Shown here piece after piece: positions 17,364-26,326 of a stretch of 56,039 bases of DNA. Made by a program: the position numbers and the translations under genes. This stretch comes from Paeniglutamicibacter psychrophenolicus (GTDB lineage Bacteria > Actinomycetota > Actinomycetes > Actinomycetales > Micrococcaceae). The notes under the pieces were generated by a model that saw nothing but the letters and a program-made list of their open reading frames with translations, ran no database searches and had not been told where the DNA came from. Numbering within the stretch: position 1 is the stretch's first letter; each line of letters starts with the position of its first letter. The stretch spans positions 1-56,039 of the forward strand of contig NZ_JAUSSH010000021.1 of NCBI RefSeq assembly GCF_030812255.1. Reading direction: 5' to 3'.

Positions 17364-17436
17364 TGCACCCCTCGGGACTTGAACCCGAAACCCATTGATT
17401 AAGAGTCAATTGCTCTGCCAATTGAGCTAGAGGTGC
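17364..17436 (-). tRNA. tRNA-Lys (anticodon CUU), copy 2
   Basis: This gene is identical over all 73 nt to the tRNA-Lys at 15712-15784, with the same strand and anticodon. The two copies are direct repeats 1652 bp apart, enclosing the interrupted ORF, the ATL gene and the DUF488 gene. Flanking sequences differ, but each has its own terminator hairpin. Confidence 0.96.
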
Positions 17437-17643
17437 GGCTGTTGTTTCGCTGGAAGTTCGTGGCTCCCGCGCTCTGCAACGACATGAAACTCTACCAGCT
17501 TGACGGCCGAATGCAAACCAAAGCGGTAGTTTGCGATTGACGTCACAAACATCGACTTGAGTTGGGTCGTTGCAGGGTTCCGGATGTCGGGGCCGGCGCC
17601 GCGTCATATGCGCACGCATTTATGTCCACGCAGCGTTTCATCC

Positions 17644-17673
17644 TTGGGTCGGCCCCCGGCGGCGACCTACGCT
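17644..17673 (+). promoter_or_regulatory. Candidate promoter giving a leaderless transcript
   Basis: TTGGGT at 17644-17649, an 18-base spacer and TACGCT at 17668-17673 lie upstream of the 2-hydroxyacid dehydrogenase. The -10 box ends seven bases before ATG 17681, where transcription would start. No Shine-Dalgarno sequence is present. Confidence 0.4.
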
Positions 17674-17680
17674 GATGGAC

Positions 17681-18616
17681 ATGAACCCGATTCGCGTTGT
17701 GAGCTTTCCCAGTACCCAACTCCTCGAGGCCGTTGGCCCGTTGCCCGCAGGCATCGTGGCCGGCGTCTGGGACATCGAAGGGGAGCCCGCGGGGGTGAAG
17801 CTGGAGGAGATCGACGTCGCGATTTTTCCGTACATGGCGAACTTCTCGATGCTGCAGGGAATCGGGCGGGCCAGGAACCTGAAGCTGGTCCAGACGCAGA
17901 CCACCGGATACGACGGCGTGCACGACCTGGTCGGTCCCGGCGTTTCCGTCGCCACCGCGGCCGGCGTGCATGCGGCCTCGACGGCCGAACTGGCCGTGGG
18001 CCTGGCCATCGCCTCGCTGCGCGGCATCGGGGAGTCGGTGCGCGACCAGGCCGCCAACAGATGGAACCCGGCGCGCTGGCCCGGGCTGGCCGACCGCAAG
18101 GTCGCCATCGTGGGCGTCGGGGGAATCGGCGAGGAAATCCGCAAGCGGCTCGATCCATTTGAAGTCGAGTTGAGCCGCTTCGGCACCCGTGCCCGCACCG
18201 ACGAGCACGGGGAAATCCTGGCGGTCGGCAACCTGCTGGACCACGCCAAGGACATCGAGGTGCTGATCCTGATCGTTCCGCACAACGCGAGCACCCACCA
18301 CCTGGTTGACGCCGAGCTGCTGGCCGCCCTGCCCGATGGTGCGGTCATCGTGAATGTCGCCCGCGGCCCGGTCGTGGACACCGATGCATTGGTCGCCGAG
18401 CTGCAGACCGGACGGCTGCGCTGTGCCTCGGATGTTTTTGATCCCGAGCCGCTTCCGGCCGACCACCCGATCTGGCAGTTGCCCAATGCCCTGGTCGTGC
18501 CGCACAACGGCGGGAACACCGAGGCGTTCCTGCCGCGCATGACCGCGTTGCTCAAGCGGCAGCTGGTCGCGTGGGCCACGGGAACGACGCCGGAAAACCT
18601 GGTCCAGGCCCCGTAG
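17681..18616 (+). CDS. D-isomer-specific 2-hydroxyacid dehydrogenase
   Basis: This 311-aa NAD(P)-dependent enzyme has the Rossmann motif GVGGIGEEI near residue 148, the RGPVVDTDAL segment with the substrate-binding Arg, and the C-terminal catalytic His in VPHNGG. The family reversibly reduces 2-keto acids to D-2-hydroxy acids (for example glyoxylate, hydroxypyruvate or phosphonate substrates); the substrate cannot be read from sequence. The start at 17681 is chosen because of the promoter spacing; ATG 17675, two codons earlier, is the alternative. It stands alone, and the 230 bp upstream to the tRNA hold no gene. Confidence 0.88.
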   Translation: MNPIRVVSFPSTQLLEAVGPLPAGIVAGVWDIEGEPAGVKLEEIDVAIFPYMANFSMLQGIGRARNLKLVQTQTTGYDGVHDLVGPGVSVATAAGVHAASTAELAVGLAIASLRGIGESVRDQAANRWNPARWPGLADRKVAIVGVGGIGEEIRKRLDPFEVELSRFGTRARTDEHGEILAVGNLLDHAKDIEVLILIVPHNASTHHLVDAELLAALPDGAVIVNVARGPVVDTDALVAELQTGRLRCASDVFDPEPLPADHPIWQLPNALVVPHNGGNTEAFLPRMTALLKRQLVAWATGTTPENLVQAP

Positions 18617-18707
18617 GGCCGCCCTCCCTCCGGGCGTCGGGATGCCGACGGCGGGGACGGGGCCCGCGGCCCGCTTCATCCGGCGGGGCCTGCGGGGTGC
18701 ACTTCCC

Positions 18708-18738
18708 TTGACTCGGGCCGGGTGCACGGGCCTACGGT
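18708..18738 (+). promoter_or_regulatory. Possible katE promoter
   Basis: TTGACT at 18708-18713 and TACGGT at 18733-18738 are separated by 19 bases, slightly long for a housekeeping promoter. Transcription would begin ~110 bases before the catalase start. Evidence is limited to box similarity. Confidence 0.3.
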
Positions 18739-18857
18739 GGATGTGTCGCGACCGCCGCCAGGGTGCCGAACACGAGGTGCTTGCAGTGGCACCGGCGCAA
18801 TGCCCATGTTCCATCGACCGTGTCCCCAGCGGGCACCGAGCGAAAGCGAGTCCTGGC

Positions 18858-20990
18858 ATGAACAGCCCCAACCCCAAGCCCGTCGTTCCCCAACCCCTCC
18901 AGGCCGGAAAGGCCAACGCGAACGCAAACCCCGACCACCCGCAGGGCAGCGACCTGACCACCAGCCAGGGCGCACCGCTGCGCGACACCGACCACTCGCT
19001 GAAGGCCGGCCCGCGCGGCCCGATCCTGCTCCAGGACCACCACCTGCGGGAGAAGATCACGCACTTCGACCACGAACGGATCCCCGAACGCGTGGTCCAT
19101 GCCCGCGGCGCCGGCGCCCACGGGGTGTTCACGAGCTACGGCACCGGCTCGCGCATCTGCAGCGCCGATTTCCTCGCCGAGGGCGCCACGACGCCGGTGT
19201 TCGTCCGGTTCTCCACCGTCGCCGGGTCGCGCGGCTCGGCCGACACCGTCCGCGACACCCGTGGCTTCGCCACCAAGTTCTACACCGACCAGGGCGTCTT
19301 CGACCTGGTGGGCAACAACATTCCGGTGTTCTTCATCCAGGACGGCATCAAGTTCCCCGACGTGGTCCACGCGGTCAAGCCGCATCCGGACCTGGAGATT
19401 CCCCAGGCGCAATCGGCCCATGACACGTTCTGGGACTTCGTCTCGCTGCACACCCAGGCCCAGGCGCACACCATGTGGAACATGTCCGACCGGGGGATCC
19501 CGCGCTCCTTCAGGATGATGGAGGGCTTCGGGGTGCACACCTTCAGGATGAGCGGCCCGGACGGGTCGACCTCGCTGGTGAAGTTCCACTGGAAGCCGCG
19601 GCTCGGCGTGCATTCGCTGGTCTGGGAGGAAGCGATGCTGGCCAACGGCGCGGATCCCGACTTCCACCGCCGCGATTTGGCCGAGGCCATCAAGGCCGGG
19701 GCCTTCCCCGAATGGGAGTTGGGCGTGCAGGTGTTCGAGGACAACGAGGAGCAGATGTTCCACGGCATCGACCTGCTCGATCCGACCAAGTTCGTGCCCG
19801 AGGAGCTGGCACCGGTGATGACCGTGGGCAAGATGGTGCTGGACCGCAACCCGTCCAACTACTTCGCCGAGACCGAGCAGGTAGCCTTCCATCCGGGGCA
19901 CCTGGTGCCGGGCATCGACGTGACCAACGACCCGCTGTTGCAGGTGCGCCTCTTTTCCTACATCGACACCCAGCTCACCCGCCTCGGCGGCCCAAACTTC
20001 TCGCAACTGCCCATCAACCTTCCCCATGCCCCGGTCAACGACATGCTGCGCGACGGCATGCACCAGCGCTACATCCACGAGGGAATCGCGCCCTACCACC
20101 CGAATTCGCTGGACGGGGGCTGCCCGTTCATGGCCGGCGAGGGATCCAACACGGCGCTGCCCTTCATCGACGTGCCCGAACGCGTCGCCGAATCGGTCAA
20201 GGAACGCGCCAACCCGGTGTCCTTCGACGACCACTTCTCCCAGCCGCGGATGTTTTACCGGAGCCTGTCGACGGTTGAACAGCTTCATGTCCAACAGGCC
20301 TACGCCTTTGAGCTGGGCAAGTGCGCCAGCGAGGCGGTGCGGACCCGCCAGCTCCAGGCCCTGGCCAACATCGATGCGCAGCTCTGCGCAGCCGTGGCCC
20401 GGGAACTGGGCCTCCCCGCACCGGAAGCGGACACCGAAGTGCAGGACGCGGAGTTGTGCCCGTCGGTCTCGCAGATCGGGAAAAACTGGCCGGTGGACGG
20501 CCGCGTCGTGGGGATCGTCGTCGGCCACGCAACCGAGGCCGCGGTGGTCGAACGGCTGGTCGCCGAGACCAACCTGGCGGGCATGACCCCGCTGCTGGTG
20601 GCCCCCATCGGCGGCGCGCTGGCCGACGGGTCGCCGGTGGACCGGACGCTGCTGACGGCCCGGTCCATCGAGTTCGATGCCTTGGTCGTTGCCGAGGCGC
20701 TGGCTCCGGCTCCCGGGGCACGGGTGGACCGGGACACCAAGGCGGGGGCCGTGGTCCCTCCGGAGGCCGACGGCGTGGATCCGCGGCTGGTGCTGCTGCT
20801 CCAGGAGGCCTACCGGCAGTCCAAGGCCATCGTGGCGGTGGGGCAGGGGGCAGAGGTGCTCGAACGGTCGGGGCTGCCCGCCTCGGACTTCGGCGTGGCC
20901 ACGGCCGCCGTGGAGGAGGCGATAGCGGGGGTGGCCGCACTGCTGGCCGCACACCGCGCGTGGGCCCGCTTCGACACGTCCACTTCCTGA
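18858..20990 (+). CDS. katE: Large-subunit catalase (HPII type, clade 2)
   Basis: The 710-aa monofunctional heme catalase converts hydrogen peroxide to water and oxygen. Catalytic His ~81 lies in VVHARGAGAHG and Asn ~152 in LVGNNIPVFF; the proximal heme ligand is Tyr ~368 in RLFSYIDTQ. The C-terminal ~160 residues (from RVVGIVVGHATEAAVV) form the flavodoxin/class I glutaminase-like domain found only in large-subunit catalases. The start at 18858 (MNSPNPKPVVP) lies after a weak GCGAG; the longer upstream frame does not resemble a catalase N-terminus. It is monocistronic, with a terminator at 21025-21059, and probably induced by stress or stationary phase. Confidence 0.96.
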   Translation: MNSPNPKPVVPQPLQAGKANANANPDHPQGSDLTTSQGAPLRDTDHSLKAGPRGPILLQDHHLREKITHFDHERIPERVVHARGAGAHGVFTSYGTGSRICSADFLAEGATTPVFVRFSTVAGSRGSADTVRDTRGFATKFYTDQGVFDLVGNNIPVFFIQDGIKFPDVVHAVKPHPDLEIPQAQSAHDTFWDFVSLHTQAQAHTMWNMSDRGIPRSFRMMEGFGVHTFRMSGPDGSTSLVKFHWKPRLGVHSLVWEEAMLANGADPDFHRRDLAEAIKAGAFPEWELGVQVFEDNEEQMFHGIDLLDPTKFVPEELAPVMTVGKMVLDRNPSNYFAETEQVAFHPGHLVPGIDVTNDPLLQVRLFSYIDTQLTRLGGPNFSQLPINLPHAPVNDMLRDGMHQRYIHEGIAPYHPNSLDGGCPFMAGEGSNTALPFIDVPERVAESVKERANPVSFDDHFSQPRMFYRSLSTVEQLHVQQAYAFELGKCASEAVRTRQLQALANIDAQLCAAVARELGLPAPEADTEVQDAELCPSVSQIGKNWPVDGRVVGIVVGHATEAAVVERLVAETNLAGMTPLLVAPIGGALADGSPVDRTLLTARSIEFDALVVAEALAPAPGARVDRDTKAGAVVPPEADGVDPRLVLLLQEAYRQSKAIVAVGQGAEVLERSGLPASDFGVATAAVEEAIAGVAALLAAHRAWARFDTSTS

Positions 20991-21024
20991 GGGCTGTTGC
21001 CTCGACGGCGGGGAGTCATTGCAG

Positions 21025-21059
21025 AGGGCCGGCACCGGGGAGATTCCGGGGCCGGCCCT
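21025..21059 (+). terminator. Terminator of katE
   Basis: A 9-bp stem AGGGCCGGC/GCCGGCCCT with a 17-base loop follows the katE stop by ~35 bp. It lies between convergent genes. Confidence 0.6.
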
Positions 21060-21077
21060 TCTGCATGGGTGGTGTCC

Positions 21078-21560
21078 TCAGGTGCCTTGCAGCGGCGCCC
21101 CGTTGCAGAACGCCGACTGCGTCCGGGGCTGTCCCTGTGCCGGGGCTCCGGCCCAGACGGCTACCCGCGTTCCTTCGGCCTGGTGCGTGGCGGTGCTGCG
21201 CCGCTTCGGGGAACCGGTGTAGCGGACCCGGTCCATGGGCCGGTGCGGCACCGTTGACCGAACCAGGAAGCGGTCCTGCCAGAGCTCTGGCACCAGACCT
21301 GCGTACTGCGGCCGTTCCACCATGAAGGTGCGCATGGCGGGGCAGAACGGCATGAGGGCCAAGCGGCGCCGCATGACGTCTTCGAGGATGTGCAGGAATA
21401 GGGCGTCAACGATTTCCTCGGACTTGTAGCGGCGCTTGAGTTGCGTGTAGTGCAGCCACAGTTCTTCGCCGCGCATGCTGTACTGCACGAATCCGGCCAG
21501 GTCACCGTGCTCGTAAAGCTGGTAGCGACGCAGTTTCTGGTTGTTCTCAATGACCCGCAT
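21078..21560 (-). CDS. GNAT-like N-acetyltransferase domain protein
   Basis: The 160-aa protein starts at ATG 21560 after GGAGGG. Residues ~1-105 resemble the short YjdJ-type GNAT fold: YELYEHGDLAGF-like strand start, an acidic LHYTQ strand, a helix ending with DALFLHILEDVMRRR and the LMPFCPAMRTFMVERPQY strand-helix that corresponds to the P-x-C...F signature. The glycine-rich acetyl-CoA loop is weak (KRRYKSEEI), so catalytic activity is uncertain. The last ~55 residues are an unrelated basic extension. It is convergent with katE. Confidence 0.65.
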   Translation of the reverse strand: MRVIENNQKLRRYQLYEHGDLAGFVQYSMRGEELWLHYTQLKRRYKSEEIVDALFLHILEDVMRRRLALMPFCPAMRTFMVERPQYAGLVPELWQDRFLVRSTVPHRPMDRVRYTGSPKRRSTATHQAEGTRVAVWAGAPAQGQPRTQSAFCNGAPLQGT

Positions 21561-21833
21561 GGAGACCGCCCTCCGGTGTGCTGGCCGACGGGATGATGGC
21601 CGGTGGATCCGGGATGGGCGGCCGGCATCTGTTTGCGTGCCACGGGGGACGGGAGACGGGGGCATGGAATGTCTGGCCAAGGTGCAGCTTCATGGGATGC
21701 TCCAATCAAGGAAACCATGGCCCACTGCTGAACCGATTTCAGCGTATCGACAAGACCGGAAAGCGACAAGAGATCGCTGTTCCGAGGCGGATTCCGCGCG
21801 GGAGGCAGCCAACGGGCCTTGGCAAAAAGCCAA

Positions 21834-21880
21834 GAAGGGGCGGGACCTGGCACGCCGTGGGTACCCTGTCCCGCCCCTTC
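21834..21880 (-). terminator. Terminator of the CBS-domain gene
   Basis: GAAGGGGCGGGAC at 21834-21846 pairs perfectly with 21868-21880 (13 bp, 21-base loop). It begins 17 bp beyond the stop codon of the minus-strand CBS gene. Confidence 0.7.
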
Positions 21881-21896
21881 GAAGGTGCTCCCGGGG

Positions 21897-22313
21897 TTAG
21901 TCGACGGAGATGAACTTGACCAGGTCGCCGACCCTGTCCTCGGGATAGTTCTTGGCGATGTCGCCCTGGCTGAGCATGCCGACCAGGGTGTGGCCGTCAA
22001 TGACGGGCAACCTGCGCACTTGGTGCTCTTGCATGGTCCTGATTGCTTCCTCGACGCTGTCGTCGGCCCCGATGGTGACAGGTTTTCCCTCGCCGAGGTC
22101 TCCCGCCCGGGTGTTGCGCGGGTCCCCGCCCTGGGCCAGGCACTTGACGACGATGTCGCGGTCCGACACAACGCCCTTGAGCCGGTTGTCCTCGCCGCAG
22201 ATGGGTAGCGATCCGACGTCGAGTTGCAGCATCTTTCGTGCCGCTTCCTCGAGGGTTTCGTTCTCGCCGATGCATTCGGCCGAGCCGGTCATGATTTCGC
22301 GTGCGGTTGTCAT
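21897..22313 (-). CDS. CBS-pair domain protein
   Basis: The 138-aa protein consists almost entirely of two CBS motifs (about residues 8-60 and 73-125; GVVSDRDIVVK and GMLSQGDIA are the paired strand-helix signatures). Stand-alone CBS pairs bind adenine nucleotides such as AMP, ATP or NAD and act as energy or stress sensors; mycobacterial Hrp1 is a similar example. The start MTTAREIM at 22313 follows AGGGGG. It is divergent from ligD with ~400 bp between, and no effector domain is attached. Confidence 0.9.
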   Translation of the reverse strand: MTTAREIMTGSAECIGENETLEEAARKMLQLDVGSLPICGEDNRLKGVVSDRDIVVKCLAQGGDPRNTRAGDLGEGKPVTIGADDSVEEAIRTMQEHQVRRLPVIDGHTLVGMLSQGDIAKNYPEDRVGDLVKFISVD

Positions 22314-22720
22314 GGGTCCCCCTGCGTGGGTTGGATTGGATCTTGCCTGCCTTGGGCCCGTGTTCGCCAAGGGCCTTCGGGGGTTCCGGCGCTCAGCGCG
22401 GGCCGGGTTGCCTTCCCCTTGCCCGGAAAGTGGATGCTGCGCATGAATCCCGGATCGGCCCCGGAGGAATGGTTTGCTCCTTCGGCGGGGACCGGGTCCA
22501 GTCGGAACCCTCCGGCGATTCCCACGCTACGGACGGGCCACGGCGCTGTCCATTGATTCGCGCACCACGGCGAGAACAGATTGGCGATGCTTCCACGGCC
22601 GGGCCCATTGGTTTCAAACCGGGCGGCAAAGCCAACAGCGATGAGGTGCCGGGATGACAAACGCTGGTCTTCGGCCCCGGGCCGCGGCACAGTGGTGTAC
22701 AGAACCGAAGGGAGACGCCC
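22314..22720. other. Intergenic region between the CBS gene and ligD
   Basis: About 400 bp between divergent genes. No ORF on either strand has a good start and sensible composition. The region must hold both promoters, but I could not pick convincing boxes. GAAGGGAG at the right edge is the ligD ribosome-binding site. Confidence 0.5.
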
Positions 22721-25234
22721 ATGGCACCGAGAAATTCCGGGGAAACGGTATCGATTGCAGGACGGGTGCTGCGGGTCAGCAATCTCGACAAAGTGCTTTA
22801 CCCGGAGACGGGGACCACCAAGGGGGAGGTGCTGGACTACTACGCCCGGGTTGCCCCGGTGCTCGTTCCGCTGGCGGCCCGGCGGCCGGCGACCCGCAAA
22901 CGCTGGGTCAACGGGGTTGGGACGCAGGAAAAGCCGGGCAAGGTGTTTTTCCGCAAGGATCTTGAGGACTCGGCACCGGACTGGATCCCGCGGGGAACCA
23001 TCAAGCACAAGGACCACGAGAACATCTATCCGCTGGTCGACGATGCGGCGGTGCTCACGTGGCTGGGACAACTGGCTGCCCTGGAGATCCATGTGCCCCA
23101 GTGGCGTTTCGACATGGAGATGGCCCCGGCGAATCCCGACCGCATGGTGCTGGACCTGGACCCGGGCCCGGGCGTCGATCTGGCCCAGTGCGCCGTCGTT
23201 GCGTTGCTGTGCCGCGAGGTGCTCTCCGGCATGGGACTTGAGGCCTATGCAGTGACGTCCGGCTCCAAGGGAATCCACCTCTACGCCGGCCTGGACGGAA
23301 CCCATACCTCGGACCAGATCTCACAGGTTGCCCGCGAGCTGGCTCGACACCTCCAACAAGATCATCCGGAACTGGTCGTGGCAGAGATGAAGAAGTCCTT
23401 GCGCGAGGGCAAGGTGTTCATTGACTGGAGCCAAAACAACGCTGCCAAGACCACCATCTGCCCGTATTCGCTGCGCGGACGAGCGCGGCCTATGGTTGCC
23501 GCACCACGCACCTGGGAGGAGATCGGAGAGCCGGGCCTTCGCCAACTCGACTTCCACGAGGTGCTCGAACGCGTGGAGGCGGGACTCGACCCGATGGCGA
23601 CGCTGGGCCGGACCGCGCCCCCGGCACCCGATCGGCTGGAGACCTACCGGTCCAAGCGCGACGCGGCATCCACTCCGGAACCTGTTCCCGAAGCGGCCGC
23701 ATCAGCGCGGGGGACCGGCGGCGAGGCGAGCTTTGTGATCCAGGAACACCACGCTCGGGCCCTGCACTGGGACTTCCGGCTGGAGCACGACGGCGTCCTG
23801 GTGTCCTGGGCGGTACCCAAGGGCCCACCCCTTCGGAGCGGTGTCAGCCGCCTGGCGGTGATGACCGAAGACCACCCGCTGGACTACGGAGAATTCGAGG
23901 GGACGATCCCCGCTGGCCAATACGGTGCCGGGACCGTGGAGATCTGGGACAGCGGTTCCTGCCGGATCGAGAAGTGGAACGAGGGCGCAGAGGTCATCGC
24001 CGAGCTGCGGGGGAGACCGGACGGAGGGCTCGGCGGAGTGGCCCGACGCTATGCGCTGATCCATGCCCCGCGCATGGGCAACGAGAAGAACTGGCTGCTG
24101 CAACTCATGAAGGAGCAACCCCGCGAGAACGGCACCGGCCACGACGCAGATGCAGGCCGTGGAACGACCAGGCACGCCGGGAAATCGCCCAGCGCAGCCA
24201 AATCTTCCTCGCAGTCCCCGGAGCGCGCGAAACAGGACCTGCCGCGCGCCATGTTGGCCACCGCCGGAAAACCCGGTGAGCTCGATGAAGACGAGGCCTG
24301 GGCCTACGAAATGAAGTGGGACGGGTATCGGACCGTGGTCGGCGTCGCGGCCCGGCAGGCCATTTTGCACAGCCGCAACGGCAACGATCTGACCGCCAAG
24401 TACCCGGAGCTGCAGGAGCTCGCGGACCGGGCTCCGGAGGGTGCGGTCCTGGACGGTGAGATCGTGGCATTGGACAGCAACGGCCGACCGGATTTCGGCC
24501 TGCTGCAGGCCAGGAGCGAAGCCGGAAAGAAGAACGGTGGAGGTGCCAAGGCGCCCATGGCCGAGGTGCACCTGATGCTGTTCGACGCGCTTCGGCTGCC
24601 GGCGGTGGATGGGAAGCGGGGCAAGACCAGTGACCGCCCCGGCACGGTGGAGGATTTGATGTCCTTGCCCTACCTCGAGCGGCGGCGACGGCTGGCCGAA
24701 CAGGTATCCGAAGGCAAACACATCCATGTGCCCCCTGTTCACGAGGGAACGTTGGAAGAGGCCATGGAATCCAGTGCCGAGTTGGGCCTGGAAGGCGTGG
24801 TGGCCAAGGAATCTTCCTCGACCTACCGCCCGGGCAAGCGCAGCAAGAGCTGGGTCAAGTTCAAGAACGAACTGCACCAGGAGGTGGTGGTCATTGGCTG
24901 GCGGCAGGGCAACGGTGCGCGCAGCGACACCCTTGGCTCGTTGCTGCTGGCCGTGCACGAGGATGGGGCATTGCACTATGCCGGGCGAGTGGGAACCGGG
25001 TTCTCCGCCGACGAGTTGCGTCGAATCCGTGGTGAACTCGAGCAACACCGGCGCAAGACCCCTGCTGCCAAGGATGTGCCTGGCATCGACCGCACCGATG
25101 CCATCTGGGTCTCACCCAAGTTGGTCGGCGAGGTCCGATACACCGAACGCACGCGGGACAAGAGGTTGCGCCACCCGGTGTGGCGCGGGTGGCGCAGGGA
25201 CAAGGAACCAGCAGCGGTGCGATGGGAAGCTTGA
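22721..25234 (+). CDS. ligD: Multifunctional ATP-dependent DNA ligase LigD (POL-PE-LIG)
   Basis: This 837-aa enzyme repairs double-strand breaks by non-homologous end joining. Residues ~10-290 form the primase-polymerase domain (catalytic acids in MVLDLDPGPG; SGSKGIHLY). Residues ~335-470 form the 3'-phosphoesterase domain (HHARALHWDFRLEHDG). Residues ~515-830 form the ligase domain, with adenylation lysine Lys532 in EMKWDGYR, then DGEIVALD and the LEGVVAKESSSTYRPG motif. The domain order equals that of mycobacterial LigD. GAAGGGAG precedes the ATG. The partner Ku is not encoded within the window. Confidence 0.97.
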   Translation: MAPRNSGETVSIAGRVLRVSNLDKVLYPETGTTKGEVLDYYARVAPVLVPLAARRPATRKRWVNGVGTQEKPGKVFFRKDLEDSAPDWIPRGTIKHKDHENIYPLVDDAAVLTWLGQLAALEIHVPQWRFDMEMAPANPDRMVLDLDPGPGVDLAQCAVVALLCREVLSGMGLEAYAVTSGSKGIHLYAGLDGTHTSDQISQVARELARHLQQDHPELVVAEMKKSLREGKVFIDWSQNNAAKTTICPYSLRGRARPMVAAPRTWEEIGEPGLRQLDFHEVLERVEAGLDPMATLGRTAPPAPDRLETYRSKRDAASTPEPVPEAAASARGTGGEASFVIQEHHARALHWDFRLEHDGVLVSWAVPKGPPLRSGVSRLAVMTEDHPLDYGEFEGTIPAGQYGAGTVEIWDSGSCRIEKWNEGAEVIAELRGRPDGGLGGVARRYALIHAPRMGNEKNWLLQLMKEQPRENGTGHDADAGRGTTRHAGKSPSAAKSSSQSPERAKQDLPRAMLATAGKPGELDEDEAWAYEMKWDGYRTVVGVAARQAILHSRNGNDLTAKYPELQELADRAPEGAVLDGEIVALDSNGRPDFGLLQARSEAGKKNGGGAKAPMAEVHLMLFDALRLPAVDGKRGKTSDRPGTVEDLMSLPYLERRRRLAEQVSEGKHIHVPPVHEGTLEEAMESSAELGLEGVVAKESSSTYRPGKRSKSWVKFKNELHQEVVVIGWRQGNGARSDTLGSLLLAVHEDGALHYAGRVGTGFSADELRRIRGELEQHRRKTPAAKDVPGIDRTDAIWVSPKLVGEVRYTERTRDKRLRHPVWRGWRRDKEPAAVRWEA

Positions 25235-25573
25235 ACCGGTGGCTGCGGAGCCCTTGATCTTGGTTGCGGCAGTGTCCTCGATGAAGTAGGACTGGCCCAG
25301 GAAGAACTTTCGTGGCCTCGGGCAGGACGGCGGGCGTACTGGCCGCGACGACGAGGTCCCGGTGCGGGTTTCCCGCAGAGCCGTATTGGTTTGACCATGG
25401 CCTTGAACCCGCCAGGAACGATGGAGGTACTGAGCCGCAACCAACCGGTGAACCGACCAGCGTCGCGGCGACGGCCGCCACGGGCGCGCTGAAGACTCAT
25501 CGCTCCTGCAAACAACGGCGATTGGCTCCGACGTGTGTTCGTCCGTCCCGAGTTGGCCCGGGACACGGCAGAC
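25235..25573. other. Gene-poor stretch downstream of ligD, possible minus-strand remnant
   Basis: No intact gene is seen in these 340 bp. On the minus strand two overlapping frames each look partly protein-like (NPHRDLVVAASTPAVLPEATK, then KFFLGQSYFIEDTAATKIKG) and would join with a frameshift near 25310. This suggests a decayed gene, but I cannot identify it and chance is possible. Confidence 0.3.
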
Positions 25574-25702
25574 TCAGCGGTGCGACGGGTGTGGCCTAGA
25601 ACTGTTTTCGGGCGACGCGGCTCCTTCCGGTTCGGTCACGTCGTCGAGCCCGGGCGTCGGGCCGGAGGAACCCTGCAGGTTCTTGGGGTTCACGTCCGTC
25701 AT
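25574..25702 (-). CDS. Small acidic protein, 42 aa
   Basis: ATG at 25702 is preceded by GGGAGG at six bases. The predicted product starts MTDVNPKNLQGSSGPTPG and is short, acidic and disordered in appearance, with GC-rich third positions. It lies 117 bp downstream of the DUF4193 gene on the same strand and could be part of its transcript. No family is recognised. Confidence 0.4.
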   Translation of the reverse strand: MTDVNPKNLQGSSGPTPGLDDVTEPEGAASPENSSRPHPSHR

Positions 25703-25819
25703 GCGGCCTCCCGCGCGGGACCCATGCGTGTTCGCCCGGGCTTGGATGGGCACGAAGAATCCGTGGTGCCGCAGCAGCCCGGCGGCGCTGGTCGGTTCGT
25801 CTCTGCGAACCAGGGGTTC

Positions 25820-26122
25820 CTAGAGCTCCGCACAATCCCGGCAGATCATCACGCCGTCCACGACCTTGGCAACCTGGCTTCGGTGTCGAACGGCAAAACA
25901 TTCCCCGCACACGAACTCATCCGAGGCCTGGGGAACGACCTCCACCACGAGCTCGTCGAGCACGATTGCGCCCGGGGGCTCAGTTCCTTCGGAAAGGTCC
26001 GCTTCCTCCAACTCGGCCTGGACCCTCTTGGCATCGGGCGCATCCATTTGCCTGACGGCTTTCAAGGTGCGCTCGGACGCCTCGGCCACATCGGGGCGGC
26101 TTTCGTCGTAGTCCTGGCTCAT
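25820..26122 (-). CDS. DUF4193 family zinc-binding-like protein
   Basis: The 100-aa protein has an acidic N-terminal half and a C-terminal module with two CxxC pairs (Cys72/Cys75 in CGEC and Cys94/Cys97 in CRDC) around FAVRHRSQVA, the signature of the actinobacterial DUF4193 family. The cysteines probably bind one zinc ion. The family is found almost only in actinobacteria and has no proven function. GGAGAGG precedes the ATG at 26122. It lies between ligD and the second YbdK ligase. Confidence 0.9.
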   Translation of the reverse strand: MSQDYDESRPDVAEASERTLKAVRQMDAPDAKRVQAELEEADLSEGTEPPGAIVLDELVVEVVPQASDEFVCGECFAVRHRSQVAKVVDGVMICRDCAEL

Positions 26123-26326
26123 GATCGATCCTCTCCGCTTTTCCGGGTTGGCCGAAATGCCAGACGCCGCCGGACGGTGGAACAAGCACGGGTACCGGAC
26201 CAGGCCACTGCATCGCGCCGTCCTGAAACGGCTTTTGCGGCAATGATTGTCCGCTCAACTGCGGCAGGCATGACGTTGTGCACGGGGATCCCCTTGCCGA
26301 CGGAGCACGGCATGTCTTGCGGGACC

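Noticed and set aside
18732-21035. 767-codon open frame on the - strand
   Set aside because: It is the antisense shadow of katE, which has complete catalase motifs on the other strand.
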